A stretch of 19,324 nt of DNA from SIG510 sp045540975 (GTDB lineage Bacteria > Bacillota > Clostridia > Oscillospirales > JAAYXM01). Below the pieces are notes generated by a model, which was given only the letters and a program-made list of their open reading frames with translations, was not told where the DNA came from and searched no databases. Location: positions 1-19,324 of the forward strand of contig JAZQIE010000032.1 in assembly GCA_045540975.1 (NCBI GenBank), read 5' to 3'. A program made the translations under genes and the position numbers. Positions 8,404 through 14,728 of the stretch are shown here, piece by piece (positions within the stretch are counted from its first letter, which is position 1; each line of letters begins with the position of its first letter).

Positions 8404-8931
8404 TTAGACGATACTGTTCCGTTTTTGTTCCGAAAGCGGCACGGGATTTCCGTTTTCATCCACCCCAAGTACCGCATACTCCTCGCCGCGGTAGCACATC
8501 ATGTGCGCCAGACACAGCGCGGGCGCGCAGGCACATCCGTGTTTCAGCGGTACCGCGATTTTGGTCGGATGCTCGCAAGAATCCGCAAGCACGCCGTGTG
8601 CGGTTTTCATTGATGCCATGAGAGGCGGATCGCGGAATACGGTTTGCGGTTTGTCACACAACACCCAACATTCCTGACGGATGATGCCGTAACACGAGGA
8701 AAATTCAGAGATTTCCGTTTTCGGCACTTGCTTTCCGGCGCAAAAACTTCCGTCCGTCTGCGGCTCCATCACACCGATGAGCCACTCCCGTTCATTCCGA
8801 ACAAGATACGCGCGCCATATCCCGTTTAACGGTGTCCGACACACGGCACAGAGTTTGAAATAAGCACCGCACGGGCTTGCATTCACGCGGCCGATCACAC
8901 GGGTTTCCTGCATCAAAACAACATCAAGCAT
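8404..8931 (-). CDS. Cysteine-rich protein of unknown function
   Basis: I do not recognise this 175-residue protein with certainty. It has twelve cysteines (21, 28, 31, 64, 80, 88, 92, 119, 133, 135, 140, 146), including CAVC at 28-31 and a CAC at 133-135. It has no signal peptide and no membrane segment, so it is probably cytoplasmic. The layout of the first 75 residues (glycine, aromatic residues, C-x2-C, arginine, then LIGVMEP) recalls small uncharacterised proteins common in Clostridia, a resemblance from memory only. A GGAGGGG site 6 bases before the ATG supports real translation. It is followed after 32 bases by the SLH-protein gene and is probably cotranscribed. Metal binding is possible but not shown. 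Confidence 0.7.
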   Translation of the reverse strand: MLDVVLMQETRVIGRVNASPCGAYFKLCAVCRTPLNGIWRAYLVRNEREWLIGVMEPQTDGSFCAGKQVPKTEISEFSSCYGIIRQECWVLCDKPQTVFRDPPLMASMKTAHGVLADSCEHPTKIAVPLKHGCACAPALCLAHMMCYRGEEYAVLGVDENGNPVPLSEQKRNSIV

Positions 8932-8981
8932 AAATTACCCCTCCGCAAGTTACATACGCAAAAGGGCATAAAAATATGATA

Positions 8982-9004
8982 GGAGAGGACTCATCGCCCT
9001 CTCC
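8982..9004 (-). terminator. Probable terminator of the alr-mazF operon
   Basis: A 7-bp stem (8982-8988 with 8998-9004) with a 9-base loop lies 6 bases after the stop of the minus-strand gene ending at 9011, followed on that strand by TATCATATTTTTA. The stem is G+C containing but the T-run is broken, so termination may be partial. Confidence 0.5.
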
Positions 9005-9010
9005 CACACA

Positions 9011-9607
9011 TTATTTCACCTGATAATATCCGCGCACAAGCAAAGTAGCGCTCGACGACGCACTGATGCCGCAATCCTGCGCAGGCGCAAGATACAAATG
9101 ATACTGCGCGACTTTTCCACCGCTTGCAAGCGATACGCCCGTAGTGGTATCAAGCAGGGCGGAAACACAGCTTGCATTCCCGGATTGGAGCACCGCCTCC
9201 GCACCCACGGTCAGAATAAGCTTCTGACCGCTTGAGAGCGAGACCACTTGGAATGTGGAATTGTTGACGGTTTGGTCCTGCACGCTTTGGATGACACGGT
9301 CGGACACCTGCTGCACAAACGCGGAATCCACATTGACAGAAAACTGGCGGGATTCAAACTCCGCGATTTTGCGGTCAATCAAATCCTGCACGGTTTGAAT
9401 CTGCGAAGATGCACCGGACAGTTTCTGCGTGATTTTGGAATCCACCTGCGCCAGAATCTGCGGTTTGAACACGCTGTCTATGTAACTCTGACTGACCAGC
9501 GGGTCGGCAGAGCTTCCATATTCAGCCGCAATCGCAAAAATCCCGACCAAAAGCAGGCCGACCAAAAGGACGATAGCGGTTTTTACCGAGCGTTTCTTTT
9601 GTTTCAT
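9011..9607 (-). CDS. Membrane-anchored extracellular protein, conserved clostridial type, unknown function
   Basis: A 198-residue protein started from the ATG at 9607, which has GGAGG at the right distance; the frame stays open upstream into mazF but without a better start. Residues about 9-28 form one membrane segment, then an outside domain begins with YGSSADPLVSQSYID. A helical, possibly coiled-coil stretch (about 45-110) leads to a C-terminal beta-rich domain with repeated small motifs (VSLSSGQKLILTVGAEAVLQSG, then LYLAPAQDCGI and LLVRGYYQVK). Proteins of this layout occur widely in sporulating Clostridia; I know no named function. It lies 28 bases after mazF and is the last gene before the weak terminator, so it is likely part of the alr operon. 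Confidence 0.75.
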   Translation of the reverse strand: MKQKKRSVKTAIVLLVGLLLVGIFAIAAEYGSSADPLVSQSYIDSVFKPQILAQVDSKITQKLSGASSQIQTVQDLIDRKIAEFESRQFSVNVDSAFVQQVSDRVIQSVQDQTVNNSTFQVVSLSSGQKLILTVGAEAVLQSGNASCVSALLDTTTGVSLASGGKVAQYHLYLAPAQDCGISASSSATLLVRGYYQVK

Positions 9608-9635
9608 GTTTGTATCCTCCGTTGTGTTACAAGTC

Positions 9636-9986
9636 TTATCCCAAGCCGAAGCTGACCGCAATGGCATTGTCCACTTGCTGCATCACGGCATCGTCCAAAC
9701 GTCCCATACGCTCTTTCAGGCGGCGCTTATCGATGGTACGGATTTGCTCAAGCAATACCACAGAATGCTTGGACAAACCGTAACTGCGCGCGCCCAACTC
9801 GATATGGGTCGGGAGTTTTGCCTTGTTGAGTTGGGATGTGATTGCCGCGGCAATCACGGTTGGGCTATGCTTATTGCCCACATCGTTTTGGATGATGAGC
9901 ACGGGACGGATTCCGCCCTGCTCACTGCCGACGACCGGGCTTAAATCAGCATAATAAATTTCTCCGCGTCTGATAAAATCGTTCAC
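9636..9986 (-). CDS. mazF: MazF/NdoA-type endoribonuclease (PemK family toxin)
   Basis: Sequence-specific mRNA-cutting toxin close in sequence to B. subtilis NdoA: RRGEIYYADLSPVVGSEQGG, then RPVLIIQND, AAITSQLNKAKLPTH and LLEQIRTIDKRRL. The start is one of two in-frame GTG codons; 9986 gives 116 residues and lies 10 bases after GGAG, while 9995 is too close to that site. The family's conserved arginine (in IRPVLI) and threonine/serine region (AAITSQ) are intact, so activity is likely. It follows alr as in B. subtilis, where the antitoxin gene ndoAI sits between the two; here only about 150 bases separate them, with room for a 26-codon frame at most. Confidence 0.93.
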   Translation of the reverse strand: MNDFIRRGEIYYADLSPVVGSEQGGIRPVLIIQNDVGNKHSPTVIAAAITSQLNKAKLPTHIELGARSYGLSKHSVVLLEQIRTIDKRRLKERMGRLDDAVMQQVDNAIAVSFGLG

Positions 9987-9991
9987 GCAAT

Positions 9992-10072
9992 TCACGCTCC
10001 GCCGGAAGTATAGTCCCGAGCCTCAGGCTTCGGTACTCCTATTTTTCCCACAGGACGCTGCGTTTTAGTCAT
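9992..10072 (-). CDS. Possible 26-codon leader ORF coupled to mazF
   Basis: A short frame starts at the ATG at 10072 and ends at a TGA (9992-9994) that overlaps the upstream GTG of mazF. The product would be 26 residues, rich in Lys, Pro and Gly. There is no good ribosome site before it, and I see no similarity to a MazE or NdoAI antitoxin. It could be a translated leader, the remnant of an antitoxin gene, or chance. Confidence 0.2.
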   Translation of the reverse strand: MTKTQRPVGKIGVPKPEARDYTSGGA

Positions 10073-10147
10073 GCGCGTTTCATATTTCCAAAAATTAACA
10101 AATCTTACCTTCCCGATTCATTCTATTCCGCACGCCTGAATTTGGAC

Positions 10148-11245
10148 TCACTCCGCGGAAAAATAGATTCTCGGGACACGTTTTGAGACGTTGCAGCACA
10201 ATTCGTAAGAAATTGTACCCGCTTTTTCGGCAAGGGTATCGGCTGATGCCTCCGCGCCGAAAATCGTGACTTCGTCCCCGATTGCGACATCGGGAATATC
10301 GGTGACATCCAACATGGTCATATCCATACAGACCCTGCCGACAATGGGTGCTTCCACCCCTCGCACCTTGAAGGTGCCGCAGTTTGAGAGCGCACGGATG
10401 ATTCCGTCCGCATACCCCGCAGGAACAACCGCGATTTTTCGCGGAGTCTCCGCGGTATACGTCCGTCCGTAGCTGACCGTGTCTCCCGCTTCAATCATGC
10501 GCAAATCCAAAACGCGTGTTTTAAACTCCATGACCGGCTGCAAAAAATCCACAGGAGTTCCTGCCTGCCATCCATAAAGAATGATTCCTGCACGGACATA
10601 GCCTGTCCACGCTTTCTTATAGTGTAACACAGCCGCGCTGTTTGCACAATGGCAAATTTCAAGAGTCAGCCCCTCCGCGCGCAACTGCTTGACCGTGTGT
10701 TCAAACCGTTCAAACTGCAAATCGGAGAAGGCTCGATCCTCCCGCTCCGCATCCGCAAAGTGCATAAATGCACCGTCTACCGAAAGATTCGGCAAGTGCG
10801 CCGCATCTAAAATTTCCGAAACCGCATGAAATCGGAAGCCGATACGCGACATTCCGGTGTCAATTTTCAAATGAACGTGCGCGCTCTTTCCCATCTCGGT
10901 TGCGGCACGGGAAACCGATTCCGCAAACGCACGGCTATACAAGGCAAGGGTCAGGTCGTGTGTGATACAGTCTTTGATTTCGGAGTCCGAAACAAGACCT
11001 AAAATCAGAATGGGCGCTTGGATACCGTTTGCGCGGAGTTCCAATCCCTCCTGAACACAGGCAACCGCAAGATACGCCGCACCCAATGTTTCATACAGAC
11101 GTGCAAGCCGAACCGCGCCGTGACCGTAGGCGTCCGCTTTGACCACCGCAATGACCTTGGAGTCGGTGCGGGCGGAAATCTCTTTGAAATTGTGAGCGGC
11201 ACGATCCAAATGAATCTCTGCCCAGGTGCGACAGGTGTTTTCCAT
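10148..11245 (-). CDS. alr: Alanine racemase
   Basis: PLP enzyme that interconverts L- and D-alanine for peptidoglycan; in spore formers it can also adjust alanine levels during spore germination. The 365-residue product starts at the ATG at 11245, which has AAGGAAG at good distance; a longer frame upstream overlaps the lipoprotein gene. The PLP lysine is K36 in VVKADAYGHG, the second catalytic residue is Y259 in SYGRTY, and the two-domain fold (barrel plus C-terminal beta domain with GRVCMDMTMLDVT) is complete. It follows the lipoprotein gene by 14 bases and precedes mazF, the same neighbours as in B. subtilis and, for the lipoprotein, C. difficile. Confidence 0.97.
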   Translation of the reverse strand: MENTCRTWAEIHLDRAAHNFKEISARTDSKVIAVVKADAYGHGAVRLARLYETLGAAYLAVACVQEGLELRANGIQAPILILGLVSDSEIKDCITHDLTLALYSRAFAESVSRAATEMGKSAHVHLKIDTGMSRIGFRFHAVSEILDAAHLPNLSVDGAFMHFADAEREDRAFSDLQFERFEHTVKQLRAEGLTLEICHCANSAAVLHYKKAWTGYVRAGIILYGWQAGTPVDFLQPVMEFKTRVLDLRMIEAGDTVSYGRTYTAETPRKIAVVPAGYADGIIRALSNCGTFKVRGVEAPIVGRVCMDMTMLDVTDIPDVAIGDEVTIFGAEASADTLAEKAGTISYELCCNVSKRVPRIYFSAE

Positions 11246-11259
11246 GGTTGAAACTTCCT

Positions 11260-11805
11260 TTATGTAACAAATCGAACGCGTAGGACACATTCGCCCTCGC
11301 AAAATACTTCTGCACGAATCGGAAGGTATGTCTCACGCGAGAACAAGGTCCGATATCGGCAATTTTCTTCTTCATATACGGTGAGCAGGCAATCCTCCCC
11401 GTTTTCTTTGACCGTTTCTGTCTCGGTCGCGGTTTCTTTCCAAAAATCCAGCAGTCTCGGAAGCACGGAAATCGGGCTGAGTCCGTTCTTATCCAATGTT
11501 CCAAGTTCCAATCGGGTCTCCCCGACAGAGAGAAGCGGGGTTTCACCGTCAAGTGTGACCGTGATTCCCGAAATACTTTCCGGCTCCAACACGGTGAGAC
11601 GGTCTTCCGCGTCTTTTGAATGGAGATAGTCTACCAGATAGGTGGTGACATATCCCGGAAATTCCGCGGAAATCTCCGCTTTGAGTTGCAGCTGTGAACA
11701 CTCTTGATACCGCAAGCGAATCCCGTCTTCATCGGTTTTCGCGGTGCGCGAGAAGGAACAGCCGAACAGTGAAATCAGAAGAACAAACGGAAGGAGTTTC
11801 CGCAT
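11260..11805 (-). CDS. YdcC/GerS-like lipoprotein (LolA-type fold expected)
   Basis: Predicted lipoprotein of 181 residues. The ATG at 11805 follows GGAGG by 8 bases; a TTG five codons earlier lies on that site. The signal ends in the lipobox LFGC, so C16 would be lipidated and membrane-anchored. The rest alternates strands in the manner of LolA/LppX-type domains (YVTTYLVDYLHSKDAEDRLTV, then ISGITVTLDG and ELGTLDKNGLSP). B. subtilis has ydcC and C. difficile has gerS directly upstream of an alanine racemase gene, and both encode such lipoproteins; GerS is needed for spore cortex modification. The match rests on position, lipobox and pattern rather than on alignment, so GerS function is an inference. 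Confidence 0.7.
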   Translation of the reverse strand: MRKLLPFVLLISLFGCSFSRTAKTDEDGIRLRYQECSQLQLKAEISAEFPGYVTTYLVDYLHSKDAEDRLTVLEPESISGITVTLDGETPLLSVGETRLELGTLDKNGLSPISVLPRLLDFWKETATETETVKENGEDCLLTVYEEENCRYRTLFSRETYLPIRAEVFCEGECVLRVRFVT

Positions 11806-11829
11806 TGATGCCGCCTCCAAATCACGGAT

Positions 11830-12657
11830 TTAGCATCCACGAAGCGCAGGTTTTAAATAGCTGAGCAAATCGGTTGGGGTCATCCCGTATTCACCGAGCG
11901 ATTCTTTGCACAAATCCCCCGCATGACCGTGGAGCCATACCCCAGTATATGCGGCGACATCGGGCGCTATGCCCTGCCCGATGAGAGATGCAATCACACC
12001 TGCAAGCACATCTCCCGAACCGCCTTTTGCCATTCCGGGATTTCCGCTTGTGTTTTCATAAAGCATCCCATCCGCGGTTGCGGTGAGTGTACGGTGTCCC
12101 TTCAAGACCAAGGTGACGCCGTAGGTTTTTGCAAATTCCGCCGCGCACTCTTCACGGCGGGAAGCATCAAACTTTGGGAAAAGACGCGCAAACTCGCCCG
12201 GATGCGGTGTGAGCACCAGCGGGACGGAGGCTTCTTTTAAGCATTCGGGTGTTTTTGCGATTGCATTGAGCCCGTCCGCATCCAGCACGATGGGGCAGGA
12301 AAGACTGCGGATGCATTCGCGCACCAGCTCCCTTACCGCATATGTTTGACCGAGTCCGGGACCGATCAAACACACATCTGCCCTTTGATGCAAAGCCGTA
12401 TGCAAGGCATTCTCTTCCGATGCATACGGAAGGAAGATGGGCTCATTGAGTTTTTGGACGAGAATCGGATAAATACATTCCGGCACCGCGAGATAGACCA
12501 AACCGCTCCCCGTATTCACCGCGGCTTGGGCGGCAAAAAACGGAGCGCCCACATAGTTTTTGCTTCCGCTTATCATGAGGACACGGCCGTAATCCCCTTT
12601 GTGACTCTCATCCGCGCGTTTTGGGATGTTTATCTGTGCAGAATCAACGCGTACCAT
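11830..12657 (-). CDS. nnrD: ADP-dependent NAD(P)H-hydrate dehydratase
   Basis: Repairs damaged NADH and NADPH hydrates using ADP, in the cytoplasm. The 275-residue product is the ribokinase-like C-terminal domain of the YjeF family alone; the NnrE epimerase domain often fused in front is missing, as in B. subtilis YxkO. Conserved motifs are GSKNYVGAP at 31-39, GPGLG at 99-103, DADGL at 126-130, TPHPGE at 150-155 and GGSGDVLAG at 212-220 with the catalytic D216. The ATG at 12657 has a GGGGGAG site and lies inside the end of the upstream gene (14-base overlap), so the two are translationally coupled. The lipoprotein gene follows after 24 bases. Confidence 0.94.
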   Translation of the reverse strand: MVRVDSAQINIPKRADESHKGDYGRVLMISGSKNYVGAPFFAAQAAVNTGSGLVYLAVPECIYPILVQKLNEPIFLPYASEENALHTALHQRADVCLIGPGLGQTYAVRELVRECIRSLSCPIVLDADGLNAIAKTPECLKEASVPLVLTPHPGEFARLFPKFDASRREECAAEFAKTYGVTLVLKGHRTLTATADGMLYENTSGNPGMAKGGSGDVLAGVIASLIGQGIAPDVAAYTGVWLHGHAGDLCKESLGEYGMTPTDLLSYLKPALRGC

Positions 12658-13177
12658 TGCTCTCCCCCTTCAGCACCACATTCCGCGGAACTTGTTGTTC
12701 GAGTGCGGCAAGCATCCGTTCATTCGGCTGGAAGAGTAACAGGTTTTTCCCGCCGCCTTTTTGGTCCGGAAACACCGCAAACCACGCATCGGGAGCATCC
12801 TTCTCCGTGCAAGCATCGTGAACCGCCTGCACACGCGTTTTCCACTGCGGGAACATGGGATGTGACACCTTGCCGAAAACCTCAAAGGTTTGGACATCCG
12901 ACCACACCACCAGCTTCCGCGAGGATTTGTTGCGAATGCAATCCACGGTTAAATCATGCTCTAAGAGTGTGTATTCAAATTCCACATTTCGGCGTAAAAA
13001 CAGAATGACTGCCGCCACAACCAGAATTGCGGCAAGCGGAAGCATCACAAACACCAGACCCGTGACACACATGATTAATAACGCCAAAACGGTAAGAAAC
13101 ACGATACCGCATTGGATGAAGATATCTTTTTTCGTGGTTTTCTTTTTGACCAACTGTTCTGTCAGTGTGCGATCCAT
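12644..13177 (-). CDS. Small membrane protein of unknown function
   Basis: A 177-residue protein with a charged N-terminus rich in Lys and Thr, two membrane segments close together (about 23-43 and 44-62), and a cytoplasmic C-terminal domain of about 110 residues. The domain has the strand-rich look of YcxB-like or PH-like folds (FEYTLLEHDLTV, then KLVVWSDVQTFEVFG and WFAVFPDQKGGGKNLLLF), a pattern-level guess. The ATG at 13177 lies 7 bases after AAGGAG; a TTG two codons earlier is less likely. It is the first gene of the operon, behind an extended -10 promoter, and overlaps nnrD by 14 bases. Confidence 0.8.
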   Translation of the reverse strand: MDRTLTEQLVKKKTTKKDIFIQCGIVFLTVLALLIMCVTGLVFVMLPLAAILVVAAVILFLRRNVEFEYTLLEHDLTVDCIRNKSSRKLVVWSDVQTFEVFGKVSHPMFPQWKTRVQAVHDACTEKDAPDAWFAVFPDQKGGGKNLLLFQPNERMLAALEQQVPRNVVLKGESNGTR

Positions 13178-13237
13178 AATCAAACTCCTTGGTTTTGTTT
13201 TTCCGATTCTGTAAGCGAATGAAGACTCTGTTTGAGT

Positions 13238-13246
13238 ATTATACCA
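13238..13246 (-). promoter_or_regulatory. Extended -10 promoter of the nnrD-alr-mazF operon
   Basis: On the minus strand TGGTATAAT (TATAAT at 13238-13243) is a perfect -10 with the TGn extension. The -35 at 17 bases (TGGAAG) is poor, which extended -10 promoters tolerate. The start of transcription would lie about 50 bases before the small membrane-protein gene. It is back to back with the pyrB promoter. Confidence 0.7.
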
Positions 13247-13288
13247 TATTCTCCAATCAACTTCCAGTATATTTTTTACGATTCGGTG

Positions 13289-13317
13289 TTGTCCAATCGC
13301 AAAAAATGTGGTATAAT
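13289..13317 (+). promoter_or_regulatory. Promoter of pyrB
   Basis: TTGTCC (13289-13294) and TATAAT (13312-13317) are separated by 17 bases, and the -10 also has the TGn extension. The leader to the ATG would be only about 24 bases, too short for a PyrR-type attenuator, so control by PyrR-mediated termination is unlikely here. Confidence 0.8.
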
Positions 13318-13347
13318 AGCAAAAATTCTTGGTGAGGATGTGCGGTT

Positions 13348-14394
13348 ATGACAAAACATTTGCTGGATTTCATTGATATTACCCCCGAGGAGTTTGACAA
13401 GCTCTATCAACTTTGCGAAAAAATCATGAAACATCCCGATCGCTATGTTCATGCGTGTACGGGAAAAGTCAGCGCATCTCTGTTTTATGAGCCCAGCACT
13501 CGCACCAATCTCTCCTTCCAGACCGCCATGCTCCGTCTCGGAGGCTCGGTCATCGGCTTTTCCGACCCGGGCGCATCCTCGGTTGCAAAGGGAGAATCAC
13601 TCAAGGATACCATTATGATGATGTCAAACTACGCGGATGTCATTGTGATTCGCAATCCGTGGGAGGGTGCTGCACGTGCCGCATCCCTTTACTCGCGTGT
13701 CCCCGTCATCAATGCGGGTGACGGCGGACATCTTCATCCCACCCAGACCCTTGCAGACCTCACCACCATCCGCAAGCATCTCGGCCGACTCGACAATATC
13801 AATATCGGTTTGTGCGGTGACTTAAAGCACGGACGTACCGTGCATTCGCTCATCAAAGCGCTTTCCCGATATCCGAATGTCCGTTTCTCGCTGATTTCTC
13901 CGCGCGAACTCACAATTCCGAGTTATCTGCGCAAGTATATGCAGGACCACGGCCAGAAGTTCATTGAGATCACCTCACTTGAAGCCACCATTGATACGTT
14001 GGACGTGCTGTACATGACCCGTATCCAAAAAGAGCGCTTCACCAGTGAATCCGAATACAACCGTCACAAGCACGCGTATACCCTCACCCGCGCAAAGCTC
14101 AAGCCTGCGCGCGAGCATCTCCTTGTCATGCATCCCCTGCCGCGTGTGGATGAAATCCATGTGGATGTGGACGATGACCCGCGTGCGCTCTATTTCAAGC
14201 AGGCGCAATACGGAATGTATATGCGCATGGCTCTGCTTCATGAACTTTTGAAGCATCCGCCGCTTGACCCTGCCCCCGTGGCAATCGGCGGTGCGCGCTG
14301 CACCAATCCGCGCTGCATCACCCAGACCGAGAAATATCTCCCCGCGCTTGAGCATGACGGCTGCTGCGCATATTGCGACAAAGAATTAAAATAA
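13348..14394 (+). CDS. pyrB: Aspartate carbamoyltransferase catalytic chain with a PyrI-like four-Cys tail
   Basis: Joins carbamoyl phosphate and aspartate, the first committed pyrimidine step. The catalytic body (about 1-305) has the carbamoyl-phosphate site STRT at 50-53, K81 in the mobile loop, HPTQ at 130-133, GDLKHGRTVHSL at 157-168 and HPLPRVDEI at 262-270. After it comes a 40-residue extension with C318-x4-C323 and C340-x2-C343. This spacing resembles the zinc site of the PyrI regulatory chain (C-x4-C...C-x2-C), but the allosteric nucleotide-binding half of PyrI is absent and no pyrI gene lies nearby. The ATG has a GAGGATG site and its own promoter. The gene stands alone, directly before tRNA-Pro. 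Confidence 0.95.
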   Translation: MTKHLLDFIDITPEEFDKLYQLCEKIMKHPDRYVHACTGKVSASLFYEPSTRTNLSFQTAMLRLGGSVIGFSDPGASSVAKGESLKDTIMMMSNYADVIVIRNPWEGAARAASLYSRVPVINAGDGGHLHPTQTLADLTTIRKHLGRLDNINIGLCGDLKHGRTVHSLIKALSRYPNVRFSLISPRELTIPSYLRKYMQDHGQKFIEITSLEATIDTLDVLYMTRIQKERFTSESEYNRHKHAYTLTRAKLKPAREHLLVMHPLPRVDEIHVDVDDDPRALYFKQAQYGMYMRMALLHELLKHPPLDPAPVAIGGARCTNPRCITQTEKYLPALEHDGCCAYCDKELK

Positions 14395-14408
14395 TCTCAA
14401 ATTACCTC

Positions 14409-14437
14409 TTGACAATTGCGATGGAAACCTTTATAAT
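14409..14437 (+). promoter_or_regulatory. Consensus promoter of tRNA-Pro
   Basis: TTGACA (14409-14414) and TATAAT (14432-14437) are both perfect and 17 bases apart. Transcription would begin about 10 bases before the tRNA. It starts only 15 bases after the pyrB stop, so the tRNA may also be read from pyrB. Confidence 0.9.
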
Positions 14438-14453
14438 ATCGTATTGTCGGCTA

Positions 14454-14530
14454 CGGGTTGTGGCTCAGTTTGGTAGAGCGCTGCGTTCGGGACGCAGAGG
14501 CCGCAGGTTCAAATCCTGTCAACCCGACCA
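14454..14530 (+). tRNA. tRNA-Pro (anticodon CGG)
   Basis: Full cloverleaf of 77 bases: acceptor CGGGTTG (14454-14460) pairs with CAACCCG (14520-14526), then A and an encoded CCA. D-stem 14463-14466 with 14476-14479; anticodon stem 14481-14485 with 14493-14497 around the loop TTCGGGA, anticodon CGG at 14488-14490; T-stem 14503-14507 with 14515-14519 including one G-T pair. The C1-G72 pair is typical of bacterial proline tRNA. Its 3' end is the probable attachment site of the prophage that follows. Confidence 0.97.
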
Positions 14531-14536
14531 TTTCCG

Positions 14537-14590
14537 AAACCATTGAAAACACTGGTGTTTCCAGATTTTTCAATGGTTTTTTCCTTTTTT
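14537..14590 (+). terminator. Terminator of tRNA-Pro
   Basis: A 13-bp outer stem (14537-14549 with 14567-14579) encloses a short inner stem (CTGG 14552-14555 with CCAG 14561-14564) and is followed by TTTTTTCCTTTTTT. It lies 7 bases after the tRNA. If the prophage joined at the tRNA 3' end, this terminator could be of phage or host origin. Confidence 0.85.
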
Positions 14591-14594
14591 CGTT

Positions 14595-14655
14595 ATACAC
14601 GAACTTGCACAAAAACACACGAAAATACACATAAAGTGTAGTCAAACTGTAGTCA
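14595..14655. repeat. Short direct repeats beside the tRNA, possible integrase arm sites
   Basis: TGTAGTCA occurs twice, at 14637-14644 and 14648-14655, with an 11-base period, and ACACGAA occurs at 14597-14603 and 14617-14623. The stretch is A+T-rich and non-coding. Short repeats in such a place resemble the arm-type sites of tyrosine recombinases next to tRNA attachment sites. No integrase gene is visible here to support this. Confidence 0.35.
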
Positions 14656-14681
14656 GAACGGTTGTTTGTATTTTCATTAAC

Positions 14682-14721
14682 AAAAAAAGAGGGAGGAATC
14701 GCACAATGCGATTCCTCCCTC
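14682..14721 (-). terminator. Terminator of the phage lysis genes
   Basis: A perfect 15-bp stem (14689-14703 with 14707-14721) and 3-base loop follow the endolysin stop by 7 bases and end in seven T on the minus strand (A-run at 14682-14688). It stops late phage transcription before it reaches the tRNA antisense strand. Confidence 0.95.
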
Positions 14722-14728
14722 TATCTTT

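Noticed and set aside
13324..13347. PyrR-type attenuator ahead of pyrB
   Set aside because: The leader from the predicted start is only about 24 bases and holds no hairpin.
14451..14645. A 64-residue minus-strand reading frame ending GFEPAASASRTQRSTKLSHNP
   Set aside because: It is the reverse complement of tRNA-Pro; this peptide is a well-known false protein made by translating tRNA antisense.
14595..14655. CRISPR-like repeat array beside the tRNA
   Set aside because: The repeats are only 7-8 bases, occur twice each and have uneven gaps.
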